Shown here: in pieces, positions 1 through 6,550 of the stretch
Layout of the letters: each line of letters opens with the position of its first letter
How positions within the stretch are numbered: the first letter of the stretch is position 1
Assembly: GCA_027079895.1 (NCBI GenBank)
Contig: JALWUZ010000184.1
Coordinates: 1 to 23,466 of the forward strand
Source of the DNA: Anaerolineae bacterium
Lineage (GTDB): Bacteria > Chloroflexota > Anaerolineae > B4-G1
Direction of reading: 5' to 3'
DNA: 23,466 nt
Made by a program: the position numbers and the translations under genes
The notes under the pieces: model-generated
Told to the model about the DNA's origin: nothing
The model's input: the letters and a program-made list of their open reading frames with translations, nothing else
Database searches by the model: none

Positions 1-1
1 C

Positions 2-874
2 GTGTTCCTCCGGCTGCACCGGGCGGGAACTGTCGAGGGGCTGTTCCTCAGTTCCGGCATCGCCGGGGGCGGGCCGCGCACCGCCGACCGGCTCATCGCC
101 ACGGCGGAGATTCTGCGGCGGAAGCACCACTTTCGGGGGTACATCCACCTCAAAATCATGCCCGGCGCGGAGCGGGCCCAGGTGGAGGCGGCCATGCAAC
201 TGGCCGACCGGGTCTCCATCAACCTGGAAGCCCCCACCGCCGACCATCTGGCCGCCCTCGCCCCGCACAAGGAGTTCGCCACCCAGTTGTGGGAGCGGCT
301 GCGGTGGGTCGAGGAGATTCGCCGCCGCGACCCAGGCCGCCGCTGGCCCAGTTCCACCACCCAGTTCGTCGTCGGGGCGGTCGGGGAGAGCGACCGGGAG
401 TTGTTGACCGCCGTCGAGCGTCTGCACCGGGAGGCCGGTATCGCGCGGGCCTACTTCAGCAGTTTCCGGCCCATCCCGGACACGCCGTTGGAGCATCAAC
501 CGCCGCCGCCACCGGCGCGGGAGCAGCGGTTGTACCAGTCCTCTTTTCTCCTGCGGGATTACGGCTTCGCCGCCGAGGAACTGCCTTTCGACGCCGCCGG
601 CAACCTCCCCCTGGACAGCGACCCCAAGTTAGCCTGGGCGCGGTCTCATCTGGCGGAGTCGCCCGTCGAACTGAACACCGCCGCGCGGCCGGAGTTGTTG
701 CGGGTGCCGGGGATCGGCCCGGCGAGCGCGGACAAGATCATCCGCGAGCGGCGGCGTGGGCGGCTGCGCTACCTTTCCGACCTGCGGCAGTTGGGGATTG
801 CCGCCCGACGGGCCGCGCCGTTCATCCTGCTGGACGGTCGCCGTCCGGCCCGGCAGTTGCAACTGGCCCTCTGA
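2..874 (+). CDS. Radical SAM protein with C-terminal helix-hairpin-helix, putative DNA modification/repair type (5' partial)
   Basis: This is the C-terminal 290 residues of a gene that begins before the window, so the radical-SAM CxxxCxxC cluster motif is not visible. What remains matches the radical SAM family usually labelled putative DNA modification/repair protein: a TIM-barrel part with YIHLKIMPG and RVSINLEAP, a central FVVGAVGESD, and a C-terminal helix-hairpin-helix of the form LNTA-x5-LLRVPGIGPASADKII. A helix-hairpin-helix suggests non-specific DNA binding. In that family the gene often neighbours a uracil-DNA glycosylase-like gene; none is visible downstream here. The actual reaction is unknown. 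The stop is TGA at 872-874 and a palindrome cluster follows. Family assignment is from recognised sequence pattern; the role in DNA is inference. Confidence 0.72.
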   Translation: MFLRLHRAGTVEGLFLSSGIAGGGPRTADRLIATAEILRRKHHFRGYIHLKIMPGAERAQVEAAMQLADRVSINLEAPTADHLAALAPHKEFATQLWERLRWVEEIRRRDPGRRWPSSTTQFVVGAVGESDRELLTAVERLHREAGIARAYFSSFRPIPDTPLEHQPPPPPAREQRLYQSSFLLRDYGFAAEELPFDAAGNLPLDSDPKLAWARSHLAESPVELNTAARPELLRVPGIGPASADKIIRERRRGRLRYLSDLRQLGIAARRAAPFILLDGRRPARQLQLAL

Positions 875-898
875 CGCGCGAGGGCAGGATAAAAGGCC

Positions 899-1060
899 GG
901 GTAGACGAGGGCAGTGCCCTCGTCTACCCCTTTGACCAGCAGGGTAGGCGAAGGCATTGTCCGCGCTATCCCTTTGACCGTAGCAGGGTAGGCGATGGCA
1001 GTGCCATCGCCTACCCCTTTCGACCACAAGCGCAAAGGGGCAGGTCGGTTGACCTGCCCC
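899..1060. repeat. Cluster of four palindromes with GGGTAG/CTACCC or GGGGC/GCCCC ends
   Basis: The gap between the radical SAM gene and the tRNA is filled with inverted repeats. 899-929 has 15-bp arms around one base. 942-973 is a decayed copy. 986-1016 has perfect 15-bp arms (GGGTAGGCGATGGCA and its complement) around one base. 1037-1060 has 10-bp arms GGGGCAGGTC/GACCTGCCCC with loop GGTT. The first and third share architecture but differ in the inner word, so pairing rather than sequence seems conserved. The same style of palindrome recurs at 6116-6540 and 23127-23466. Confidence 0.85.
1037..1060 (-). terminator. Possible terminator of the tadA-tRNA-Ser transcript
   Basis: Read on the minus strand, a 10-bp G/C-rich stem with an AACC loop lies just after the tRNA 3' end and is followed by TTTG. 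The T tract is short, so this may simply be a member of the palindrome family that happens to sit in a terminator position. Confidence 0.35.
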
Positions 1061-1068
1061 CTCTGCTT

Positions 1069-1159
1069 TGGCGGAAGGGGAGGGATTCGAACCCTCGGTG
1101 GCCAAAATGACCACAACGGTTTTCGAGACCGTCCCGATCGTCCACTCCGGCACCCTTCC
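1069..1159 (-). tRNA. tRNA-Ser(CGA), CCA encoded
   Basis: Read on the minus strand, the acceptor arm GGAAGGG (from 1159) pairs with CCCTTCC (1079-1073), followed by discriminator G and an encoded CCA (1071-1069). The anticodon stem ACGGT/ACCGT encloses the loop CTCGAAA, giving anticodon CGA, which reads the serine codon UCG. A long variable arm (TGTGGTCATTTTGGCCACC, with a GTGG/CCAC stem) is typical of tRNA-Ser. The T arm has the canonical GGTTCGAATCC. The tRNA starts 10 bp after the tadA stop with no promoter between them, so the two are probably transcribed together. Confidence 0.95.
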
Positions 1160-1169
1160 AGATAGTTTG

Positions 1170-1622
1170 TCAACCGGTGCGCAGCCCGGCGAAGAAGCGG
1201 GACAGGAGGGCCAGCGACTCCTCCGCCAGCACACCCCTGGTGACGGCGACCCGGTGATTGAAGCGCGGTTCCCGCAGCAGTTCGACGACGGAGCCGGCGG
1301 CCCCCATCTTGGGGTCGTCCGCGCCGTAGACCAGGCGGGGGAGCCGGGCAGAAAGCATCGCCCCGGCGCACATCGGGCAGGGTTCCAAGGTGCAGTAGAG
1401 CGTCACTCCCACGAGCCGCCAGCCGCCCAGCGTGCGGGCCGCCTCCCGCAGGGCGATGATTTCGGCGTGGGCGGTGGGGTCGCAGTCGGCCTCCTTGCGG
1501 TTGTGCCCGCGCCCGACGATGGCTCCGTCCCGCACCGCCACCGCGCCGATGGGCACGTCCCCGTGTGCCAGTGCTCTGTGGGCCTCGGCCAGGGCCTCCC
1601 GCATCCAGACTGCGTCGTCCAC
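1170..1622 (-). CDS. tadA: tRNA-specific adenosine deaminase TadA
   Basis: TadA deaminates adenosine to inosine at the wobble position of tRNA, in bacteria mainly tRNA-Arg(ACG). The 150-residue product carries the zinc-dependent deaminase signature HAE (His and catalytic Glu in TAHAEIIAL) and PCPMCAGA (two zinc-binding Cys), plus GDVPIGAVAV near the N terminus. Length fits the family. I chose the GTG at 1622 as the start: an upstream TTG at 1640 is possible, but a TATAAT box at 1634-1629 lies inside that extension and places +1 exactly on the GTG. The mRNA would then be leaderless. tRNA-Ser(CGA) follows 10 bp downstream. Confidence 0.93.
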   Translation of the reverse strand: MDDAVWMREALAEAHRALAHGDVPIGAVAVRDGAIVGRGHNRKEADCDPTAHAEIIALREAARTLGGWRLVGVTLYCTLEPCPMCAGAMLSARLPRLVYGADDPKMGAAGSVVELLREPRFNHRVAVTRGVLAEESLALLSRFFAGLRTG

Positions 1623-1628
1623 GGCGAT

Positions 1629-1656
1629 ATTATAACACAAGGGGCGCGAGGCGCAA
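1629..1656 (-). promoter_or_regulatory. Promoter of tadA-tRNA-Ser (leaderless)
   Basis: On the minus strand there is a perfect -10 TATAAT at 1634-1629, with TTGCGC at 1656-1651 as the likely -35 (16-bp spacer). Counting the last base of the -10 as -7 puts +1 at 1622, the first base of the GTG start codon. Confidence 0.7.
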
Positions 1657-1678
1657 CAATTTTCGGGGGGACGCCCCC

Positions 1679-1707
1679 TTGTCGAGCCCCGCCAACGGTT
1701 GTATAAT
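1679..1707 (+). promoter_or_regulatory. Promoter of the tsaE-tsaB-rimI operon (leaderless or nearly so)
   Basis: TTGTCG at 1679-1684, a 17-bp spacer, then TATAAT at 1702-1707. The predicted +1 is 1714, one base before the tsaE ATG at 1715, so there is no room for a ribosome binding site. It is arranged back to back with the tadA promoter, about 45 bp away. Confidence 0.8.
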
Positions 1708-1714
1708 CCACCCG

Positions 1715-2227
1715 ATGGCCCCGATTCTCGACCCGCACACGCTGGAGTTCGTCAGCCGCAACCCGACCCAGACCCACCGCCTGGGAGTCCGCTTGGGCGC
1801 ACTCCTGCCGGGCGGGGCGGTCGTCTGCCTGGAAGGGCCGCTGGGCGCGGGCAAGACCCGTTTCGCGCAGGGCATCGGGCGCGGCTGGGGCGCGGAACAG
1901 ACCCTCATCAGCCCCACTTTCGTCCTCGTCCGGGAGTACGACCGGGCCGAGGACGATGTTCGTCTCTATCACGTTGACCTCTACCGCATCTCCGGCGCGG
2001 AGGAGGCGTTCGGCCTGGGACTGGACGATTTCCTGGGCGATGAGCGGGCTGTCTGCCTCATCGAGTGGGCCGAGCGGGCCCGCTCCCTGATACCGCCGGA
2101 GCACCTGTGGGTGCGGCTCGCTTTCGCCGACGGCGACCCGCTGCGGCGAATCATCAACTTCACCGCCCAGGGGGAGCGGCACGCCGCCCTGCTGCGCCGC
2201 TTCCGCCGGGAGGCTTTCGGAGTGTGA
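1715..2227 (+). CDS. tsaE: tRNA threonylcarbamoyladenosine biosynthesis ATPase TsaE
   Basis: TsaE is the ATPase that works with TsaB and TsaD to make t6A at position 37 of ANN-decoding tRNAs. The 170-residue product shows the Walker A motif EGPLGAGKTRFAQGIG (about residues 47-62), the family motif SPTFVLVREY and HVDLYRI, and the C-terminal IEWAERA. Length fits the family. The ATG at 1715 is fixed by the promoter directly upstream; an open frame extends further 5' but crosses the promoter and is not needed. tsaB follows after 2 bp, so the genes are translationally coupled. Confidence 0.93.
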   Translation: MAPILDPHTLEFVSRNPTQTHRLGVRLGALLPGGAVVCLEGPLGAGKTRFAQGIGRGWGAEQTLISPTFVLVREYDRAEDDVRLYHVDLYRISGAEEAFGLGLDDFLGDERAVCLIEWAERARSLIPPEHLWVRLAFADGDPLRRIINFTAQGERHAALLRRFRREAFGV

Positions 2228-2229
2228 CC

Positions 2230-2889
2230 ATGCTCCTCGCCATTGACACCGCCACCGCTTACGCCGGCCTGGCCCTCCACGACGGCCTCCGCGTGCGGGC
2301 GGAATGCACCTGGGAATCCGCCCGCCGTCACACCGTCGAACTGCTCCCGCGCCTCACGGAGATGTTGGAGCAACTGGGGCTCACCCCCGCCCATCTCACC
2401 GGCTTGGCGGTGACGCGCGGGCCCGGCTCCTTTACCGGCCTGCGGGTCGGGCTGGCGGTCGCCAAGGGGCTTGCGCTGACCTGTAGGCTGCCGCTGGTCG
2501 GCATCCCGACCCTCGACGTGCTGGCCGCCGCCCAGGGGCGCGACCGCCGTCCGCTGTGCGCCGTGTTGCAGGCCGGCCGGAGCCGCCTCTCCGTCGCCTT
2601 CTACCGCTGGCGGCGGGGAGCGTGGCGGCTCGTTATGGAGCCTTACCTGACTACCTGGCCGCTGCTCACCGCGGCCATCACCACCCCCACCCTGTTCTGC
2701 GGCGAGATAGACCAGGCCGGCGCCGATGCCCTGGCTGCCCTCGGCGAGCGGGCCGTGCTCCTCCCGCCGGCGGCCGGTCTCCGGCGGCCCGGCTTCCTGG
2801 CGGAACTCGGCTGGCGTCGCCTGCGCCGGGGGGAGAGCGACGACCCGGCCTCCCTGACGCCCATCTACCTCAATCAGCCTGTCCGATGA
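2230..2889 (+). CDS. tsaB: tRNA threonylcarbamoyladenosine biosynthesis scaffold TsaB
   Basis: TsaB is the ASKHA-fold partner that binds TsaD and TsaE in t6A synthesis. The 219-residue product begins MLLAIDTAT, the phosphate-1-like loop of the family, and has the hallmark RGPGSFTGLRVGLAVAKGLA (about residues 63-82) and the C-terminal PIYLNQPVR. Length fits. It sits between tsaE (2 bp) and rimI (6 bp), the usual bacterial order. The catalytic subunit gene tsaD is not in this window. Confidence 0.93.
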   Translation: MLLAIDTATAYAGLALHDGLRVRAECTWESARRHTVELLPRLTEMLEQLGLTPAHLTGLAVTRGPGSFTGLRVGLAVAKGLALTCRLPLVGIPTLDVLAAAQGRDRRPLCAVLQAGRSRLSVAFYRWRRGAWRLVMEPYLTTWPLLTAAITTPTLFCGEIDQAGADALAALGERAVLLPPAAGLRRPGFLAELGWRRLRRGESDDPASLTPIYLNQPVR

Positions 2890-2895
2890 GCAAGG

Positions 2896-3498
2896 ATGAG
2901 CCCGGTCATTCCTTACACCGTCCGTCCGATGGAAGCACGCGACGTGCCGGCTGTAGCCGCCATCGAACGCCTCTCTTTCCCCGCCCCCTGGCCCATCTCC
3001 ACCTTCTGGTACGAACTGACCGCTAACGGGACGGGCTTCTACTTCGTCCTGCTGCGCCCGACCGAACGGCCGGGCGGCGGCCGGTGGAAACGGTGGCTGA
3101 CCGGGATGCTGGGGCTTCCCGAAGAGACCCCGGTCATCGGCTACGTCGGCTTCCGGCTCCTCAACGACGCCGAGGCCCACATCACCACTTTGGCCGTTCA
3201 TCCCGATTGGCGCGGGCGGGGGCTGGGGGAACTGCTCCTGCTGACCGCCCTGGAGTCCGCCCTGGCACGCGACCCCGTTCGCCGCGTCTCGCTGGAGGCC
3301 CGCGCCTCCAACGAAATCGCCCAGCGGTTGTACCGCAAGTACGGCTTCCGCTTCCGGCGGGTCATGCCGGGGTACTACCGGGACGGGGAGGACGCCTGGC
3401 TGATGGATGTGGAGGTGCGGGAGACGGCCTACCGTGAACGCCTGGCGGAACTGCGGCGGAAGTTGGAGGCCCGCCTGTCCGCCGGACGTCCAACTTGA
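2896..3498 (+). CDS. rimI: GNAT N-acetyltransferase, RimI-type
   Basis: RimI acetylates the N-terminal alanine of ribosomal protein S18, and homologues may act on other N termini. The 200-residue product has the GNAT core: ITTLAVHPDWRGRGLGELLL, the acetyl-CoA pyrophosphate-binding loop, then LEARASNEIAQRLYRKYGF and MPGYYRDGEDAWLM. Compared with short RimI proteins there is an insertion of about 25 residues (rich in R, G and W) between the second and third strands and a charged C-terminal tail of about 30 residues. Linkage to tsaB supports the RimI label over a generic GNAT. Its stop codon overlaps the -35 box of the next operon. Confidence 0.85.
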   Translation: MSPVIPYTVRPMEARDVPAVAAIERLSFPAPWPISTFWYELTANGTGFYFVLLRPTERPGGGRWKRWLTGMLGLPEETPVIGYVGFRLLNDAEAHITTLAVHPDWRGRGLGELLLLTALESALARDPVRRVSLEARASNEIAQRLYRKYGFRFRRVMPGYYRDGEDAWLMDVEVRETAYRERLAELRRKLEARLSAGRPT

Positions 3499-3523
3499 CA
3501 GGTAAAGCACCGTGATATATCAT
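3495..3523 (+). promoter_or_regulatory. Promoter of the first GTPase module
   Basis: A perfect -35 TTGACA (3495-3500), a 17-bp spacer, and TATCAT (3518-3523), five of six matches to the -10 consensus. The -35 overlaps the rimI stop codon. The predicted start near 3530 leaves a leader of about 69 nt before the GTPase ATG, unlike the leaderless tadA and tsaE. Confidence 0.75.
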
Positions 3524-3598
3524 TGCGTCATCGTGGCCCCAACGAGCGTGAAAGGATACCAAAGAAGGGGCAATCTCTCAACCATCCAGGGCGTGATT

Positions 3599-4129
3599 AT
3601 GGAAATGCCGTTGCTTCAGAAAAAAGTCTGTCTGTTAGGCGATTTCGCCGTCGGCAAGACGAGCCTGGTGCGCCGGTTCGTGTACGACCGTTTCGACGAT
3701 AAGTACATCAGCACCATCGGCGTCAAAGTCAGCCGCAAGTCACTCATCGTGCCGCATGACGGGGGAACGGTGAGGATGAACATGCTCCTCTGGGATATGG
3801 CCGGCGGCGAGGATTTCAGCCACGTACACGCCAGTTACCTGCGCGGCGCGGCCGGGGCGATCCTGGTCTGCGACCTGACCCGCGCCGAGACCCTGGAATC
3901 TATGTCCCGCTACGCCGGGGACTTTTGGAGCATCAATCCCACTTCCCCGCTGGTCATCGTGGGCAACAAGGTTGACCTGAAAGACATGCGCGCCATCACC
4001 GATGCCGAGTTACAGGCCGTGGCCGAGAGCCACGCCCGCTCTCCCTGGTTCACCAGCAGCGCGAAGACCGGTGAACACGTCGAAGAACTGTTCCAGGCCC
4101 TGGGACAATTGATCCTGGCGACGAGGTGA
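3599..4129 (+). CDS. Ras/Rab-like small GTPase lacking the catalytic glutamine
   Basis: This 176-residue protein is a complete small GTPase domain: G1 GDFAVGKTS (residues 14-22), G2 Thr39 in STIGVKV, G3 WDMAGGEDF (D66 to G69), G4 NKVD (123-126) and G5 SAK (154-156). It is closer to eukaryotic Ras/Rab than to MglA, because it has the WDxAG G3 motif instead of TVPGQ. The position of Ras Gln61 is Gly70, so intrinsic hydrolysis should be slow or depend on a partner. ATG 3599 was chosen because AGGG lies 7 bp upstream and the family fold starts at residue 7; a GTG at 3512 would overlap the promoter. The next gene starts inside its stop (GTGA overlap), so the pair is translationally coupled. Confidence 0.9.
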   Translation: MEMPLLQKKVCLLGDFAVGKTSLVRRFVYDRFDDKYISTIGVKVSRKSLIVPHDGGTVRMNMLLWDMAGGEDFSHVHASYLRGAAGAILVCDLTRAETLESMSRYAGDFWSINPTSPLVIVGNKVDLKDMRAITDAELQAVAESHARSPWFTSSAKTGEHVEELFQALGQLILATR

Positions 4130-5235
4130 CGGTGGACGACGTCAAGGACTTCGATCTATGGTTGAGACTGCGCACGGCTCGCCGACAGTCTATCGCCTAT
4201 GCACTGACCGATGAGCACCTCACAGTGTTAATGTGCAATCAGGCGATGAACGAGTGGGCCACCGGCGGCGTGGACGACCTCGTCGGCCAGCACTTGCCCG
4301 ACGTGTTCTACGAGTTGGTCGGCATCGAAGACTTCCTTTACCACCTGGCTATCAATCACGGCGACACCTTCGCCATTCCGCGCATCTACCGCTCCACGTC
4401 GGACGGGCAGGGGCGGTACTTCGACCTCCAAATCGAGCCCCTGGCGGAGTTCGGCACTACCTTGCTGGTGCTTGCGATGGACGTGACCGAACAGGCGTTG
4501 ATGGAGCAGCGGCTGCGACAGCGGCGCAACGAACTCCTGCTTCTCCAAGCCCAACTCAGCAAAGCGAACGAGCAACTGACTTACCTCCTGCACCATTTTG
4601 TCCCCCAGGAAGTGGCCCGCAAACTGGTCAGTGACCCCCACCTGCTCCGGCCCGGCGGAGAACAGCGTGAGGCTACCGTCCTGTTCGCCGACGCACGGGA
4701 TTTCACCTCGATGGCGGAATCACTGCCCCCCGACCAGGTGTTGGACACCCTCAACGCCCATTTCGAGGTCATCGCCGATGCCATTCGAAAGTACGATGGG
4801 ACGCTCATTGAGTACGTGGGCGATATGGTGATGGCGGCTTTCAACGTCCCCGATGACCAGCCCGGACACGCCTTGTTGGGTGCGCAGGCCGCGCTGGACA
4901 TCCAACGCGGCCTGGCTCGCTTTGCCGATGAGTGTCTGGGCTCCAATATGCCGGTGCTCCACTTCGGCGTGGGACTCAACACCGGGCCGGTCATCGCCGG
5001 GTATCAGGGCACCCGGCACCTGTACAAGTTCGCCACTCTGGGAGATACGACCAACGTTGCCTTTCACATCTGCTCACGGGCCGCCGGGGGACAGGTCTTG
5101 ATTAGCCAGCATTCTATGGAACGTCTGGGGCGGCGAGCCCATGTCACGCCGCTGGGGACGATTCACCTCAAGCGAAGGCGGGCTCTGTTGCCCATCTACG
5201 AACTGCTCGGCCTGGAGGACGCGGGTACTCGGTAG
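4126..5235 (+). CDS. PAS domain plus class III nucleotide cyclase-like domain, catalytic residues altered
   Basis: The 369-residue protein has a PAS-like N-terminal domain (about 15-120, ending in VTEQALMEQRL), a coiled-coil linker (about 122-155) and a class III cyclase homology domain (about 183-365). Metal-binding Asp189 (FADARDFT) and Asp233 (VGDMVMAAF) are present. The purine-specifying Lys is Glu229, and the transition-state Arg, expected four residues after Asn310, is His314. It may therefore use another substrate, only bind nucleotide, or need a partner subunit. The GTG start overlaps the GTPase stop codon by 4 bp; a second GTG lies 6 bp downstream. It is a paralogue of the protein at 7963-9039, with the same architecture. 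No transmembrane segment, so cytoplasmic. Confidence 0.85.
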   Translation: MTVDDVKDFDLWLRLRTARRQSIAYALTDEHLTVLMCNQAMNEWATGGVDDLVGQHLPDVFYELVGIEDFLYHLAINHGDTFAIPRIYRSTSDGQGRYFDLQIEPLAEFGTTLLVLAMDVTEQALMEQRLRQRRNELLLLQAQLSKANEQLTYLLHHFVPQEVARKLVSDPHLLRPGGEQREATVLFADARDFTSMAESLPPDQVLDTLNAHFEVIADAIRKYDGTLIEYVGDMVMAAFNVPDDQPGHALLGAQAALDIQRGLARFADECLGSNMPVLHFGVGLNTGPVIAGYQGTRHLYKFATLGDTTNVAFHICSRAAGGQVLISQHSMERLGRRAHVTPLGTIHLKRRRALLPIYELLGLEDAGTR

Positions 5236-5323
5236 GGCTGTGCGTTGGGGCGGGGACGCCGGCCCGTCGGCACTGCGCTTGGCAGTGGTAAGCGATCGCG
5301 AACTTATGCGAAGGGAGGTTCAA

Positions 5324-6085
5324 ATGGCACAACAGGCAAATCCACCAGGGAGTGCGCCGACCGGCAAACGTCCGTCGCCGCCCCCCGCGCCGTCGGCCAA
5401 GCCGTCACCGGCGGTCGCCGACGAGGAGAAGGAATTGGAGCGGGTGCGGGAGATCATCCTCGGCGAGGAATCTGCCGCCCGTCGGCTCCGCCAGCCGGAG
5501 GTAGACCGGCTGCGGGAGATCCTCTTCGGCCCTCAGATGGAGGAGTACGAGCGGCGGTTCACCGACTTCCACCGCGAGATGGAACGGATGATGAGCGACC
5601 TGCGCCAGGTGCAGGATTCCGTCTCCGATTTCGAGAAGGCCCAGACGCGCCGGGTGGAGTCGCTGGAACAGGACACCAGTCGGGCCAACGATGAGTTGCG
5701 CCGCGAGGTGGAGCGGCTGCGGACGATGGAGGCCACTTTACAGCAACTTCTCACCCAGGTGCGGCAGCAGGAGATGCGCCTCCAGGAATTGACGGAGGAA
5801 CAGAAGCGGCTCCAGGACGCGCTCAGCAAGCAGGAGCAGGCTCTGATCACTCTCAAGACCACCGTCTACGAGCACCGCGACCAGCGGGAGCGGAAGTTGG
5901 ACGACCTCAAGCGAGAGTTGCGCCAGGCTGAGGATGACCTGCGGGCGGAGTTGCGCCGCGTGGCCGACCGGTTGAACGACCAGAAGACCGACCGGCGGGC
6001 CCTCTCCGCGATGTTGATGGAGATCGCCACCCGCTTGGAGACCGGCAGCAGCGTCACCGGGTTACTGGAAGGGCTGACCACGTAA
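5324..6085 (+). CDS. Coiled-coil protein with a Pro-rich N terminus
   Basis: This 253-residue protein has a Pro/Ala/Ser-rich start (residues 1-32), an acidic-basic helix with ELERVREIILG and then LREILFGPQ-x2-EYERRF (about 60-80), followed by a long coiled coil of E/R/Q-rich heptads to about residue 225. The C terminus is LLEGLTT. The LREIL[FL]G motif suggests a dimerising segment. I do not know the function. An excellent ribosome binding site, GGGAGG at 5313-5318, fixes the ATG at 5324. Its position between two cyclase-like paralogues and next to the SH3b membrane protein suggests a scaffold in the first GTPase module (inference). Confidence 0.8.
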   Translation: MAQQANPPGSAPTGKRPSPPPAPSAKPSPAVADEEKELERVREIILGEESAARRLRQPEVDRLREILFGPQMEEYERRFTDFHREMERMMSDLRQVQDSVSDFEKAQTRRVESLEQDTSRANDELRREVERLRTMEATLQQLLTQVRQQEMRLQELTEEQKRLQDALSKQEQALITLKTTVYEHRDQRERKLDDLKRELRQAEDDLRAELRRVADRLNDQKTDRRALSAMLMEIATRLETGSSVTGLLEGLTT

Positions 6086-6115
6086 TCGCCGGCGGGCACA
6101 TTTTGCGGACGGGCG

Positions 6116-6540
6116 ACCGGTCGGGGAAACCGCGAGGGTTTCCCCTACGTCGCCGAACCCGCCGGTAGGGGCCGGCCTTGCGCCGGCCTCGGTCTGACAC
6201 CAGCCCGCCGGTCGGGAAACGGCATTGGGAAACCGCACAGGGAAACCGCGAGGGTTTCCCCTACATCGTCGCCGAACCCACCGGTAGGGGCCGGCCTTGC
6301 GCCGGCCCCGGTCTGACACCAGCCCGCCGGTCGGGAAACCGCGCCGGGAAACCGTACAGGGAAACCGCAAGGGTTTCCCCTACATCGCCGAACCCGCCGG
6401 TAGGGGCCGGCCTTGCGTCGGCCCTGGTCTTGCACCGGCCCCGGTCACGCCGCCGCCGAACCCGCCGGTCGGGAAACCGCGCCGGGAAACCGCCCTGGGA
6501 AACCGCAAGGGTTTCCCCTACGCCGGCCCCGGTCCGAGAA
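6116..6540. repeat. Compound array of GGGAAACC and GGGGCCGG palindromes
   Basis: The gene-free stretch 6086-6550 is filled by about four units. Each has a run of 12-13-bp direct words (GGGAAACCGC plus 2-3 bases) ending in an inverted copy GGTTTCCCC-TAC, which forms a hairpin. In most units this is followed by CGCCGAACC and a second palindrome, GTAGGGGCCGGCCTTGCGCCGG. The hairpin ends (TAC) lie at 6146-6148, 6262-6264, 6381-6383 and 6519-6521, giving periods of 116, 119 and 138 bp. Spacers are not unique and units vary, so this is not CRISPR. It is open in several frames but I see no gene in it. Confidence 0.9.
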
Positions 6541-6550
6541 AGCCACGAGA

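Noticed and set aside
1623..1640. TTG start for tadA
   Set aside because: It would put the perfect TATAAT box inside the coding region and adds residues not needed by the fold.
1981..3510. Long open frame on the minus strand opposite tsaE-tsaB-rimI
   Set aside because: It is antisense to three well-supported genes and shows no recognisable domain. High GC leaves antisense frames open by chance.
5292..5299. GCGATCGC octamer (HIP1-like)
   Set aside because: A single occurrence in a GC-rich window, with no sign of enrichment.
5279..5309. Promoter TTGGCA/TTATGC before the coiled-coil gene
   Set aside because: The spacer is 19 bp and the -10 is poor; the gene is more simply part of the upstream operon.
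6116..6540. CRISPR array
   Set aside because: Units vary in length and sequence, the intervening DNA is itself repetitive and palindromic, and no cas gene is present.
6413..6550. N-terminal extension of the SH3b protein into the repeat array
   Set aside because: The extension would be translated repeat sequence only; ATG 6551 starts just where unique sequence begins.
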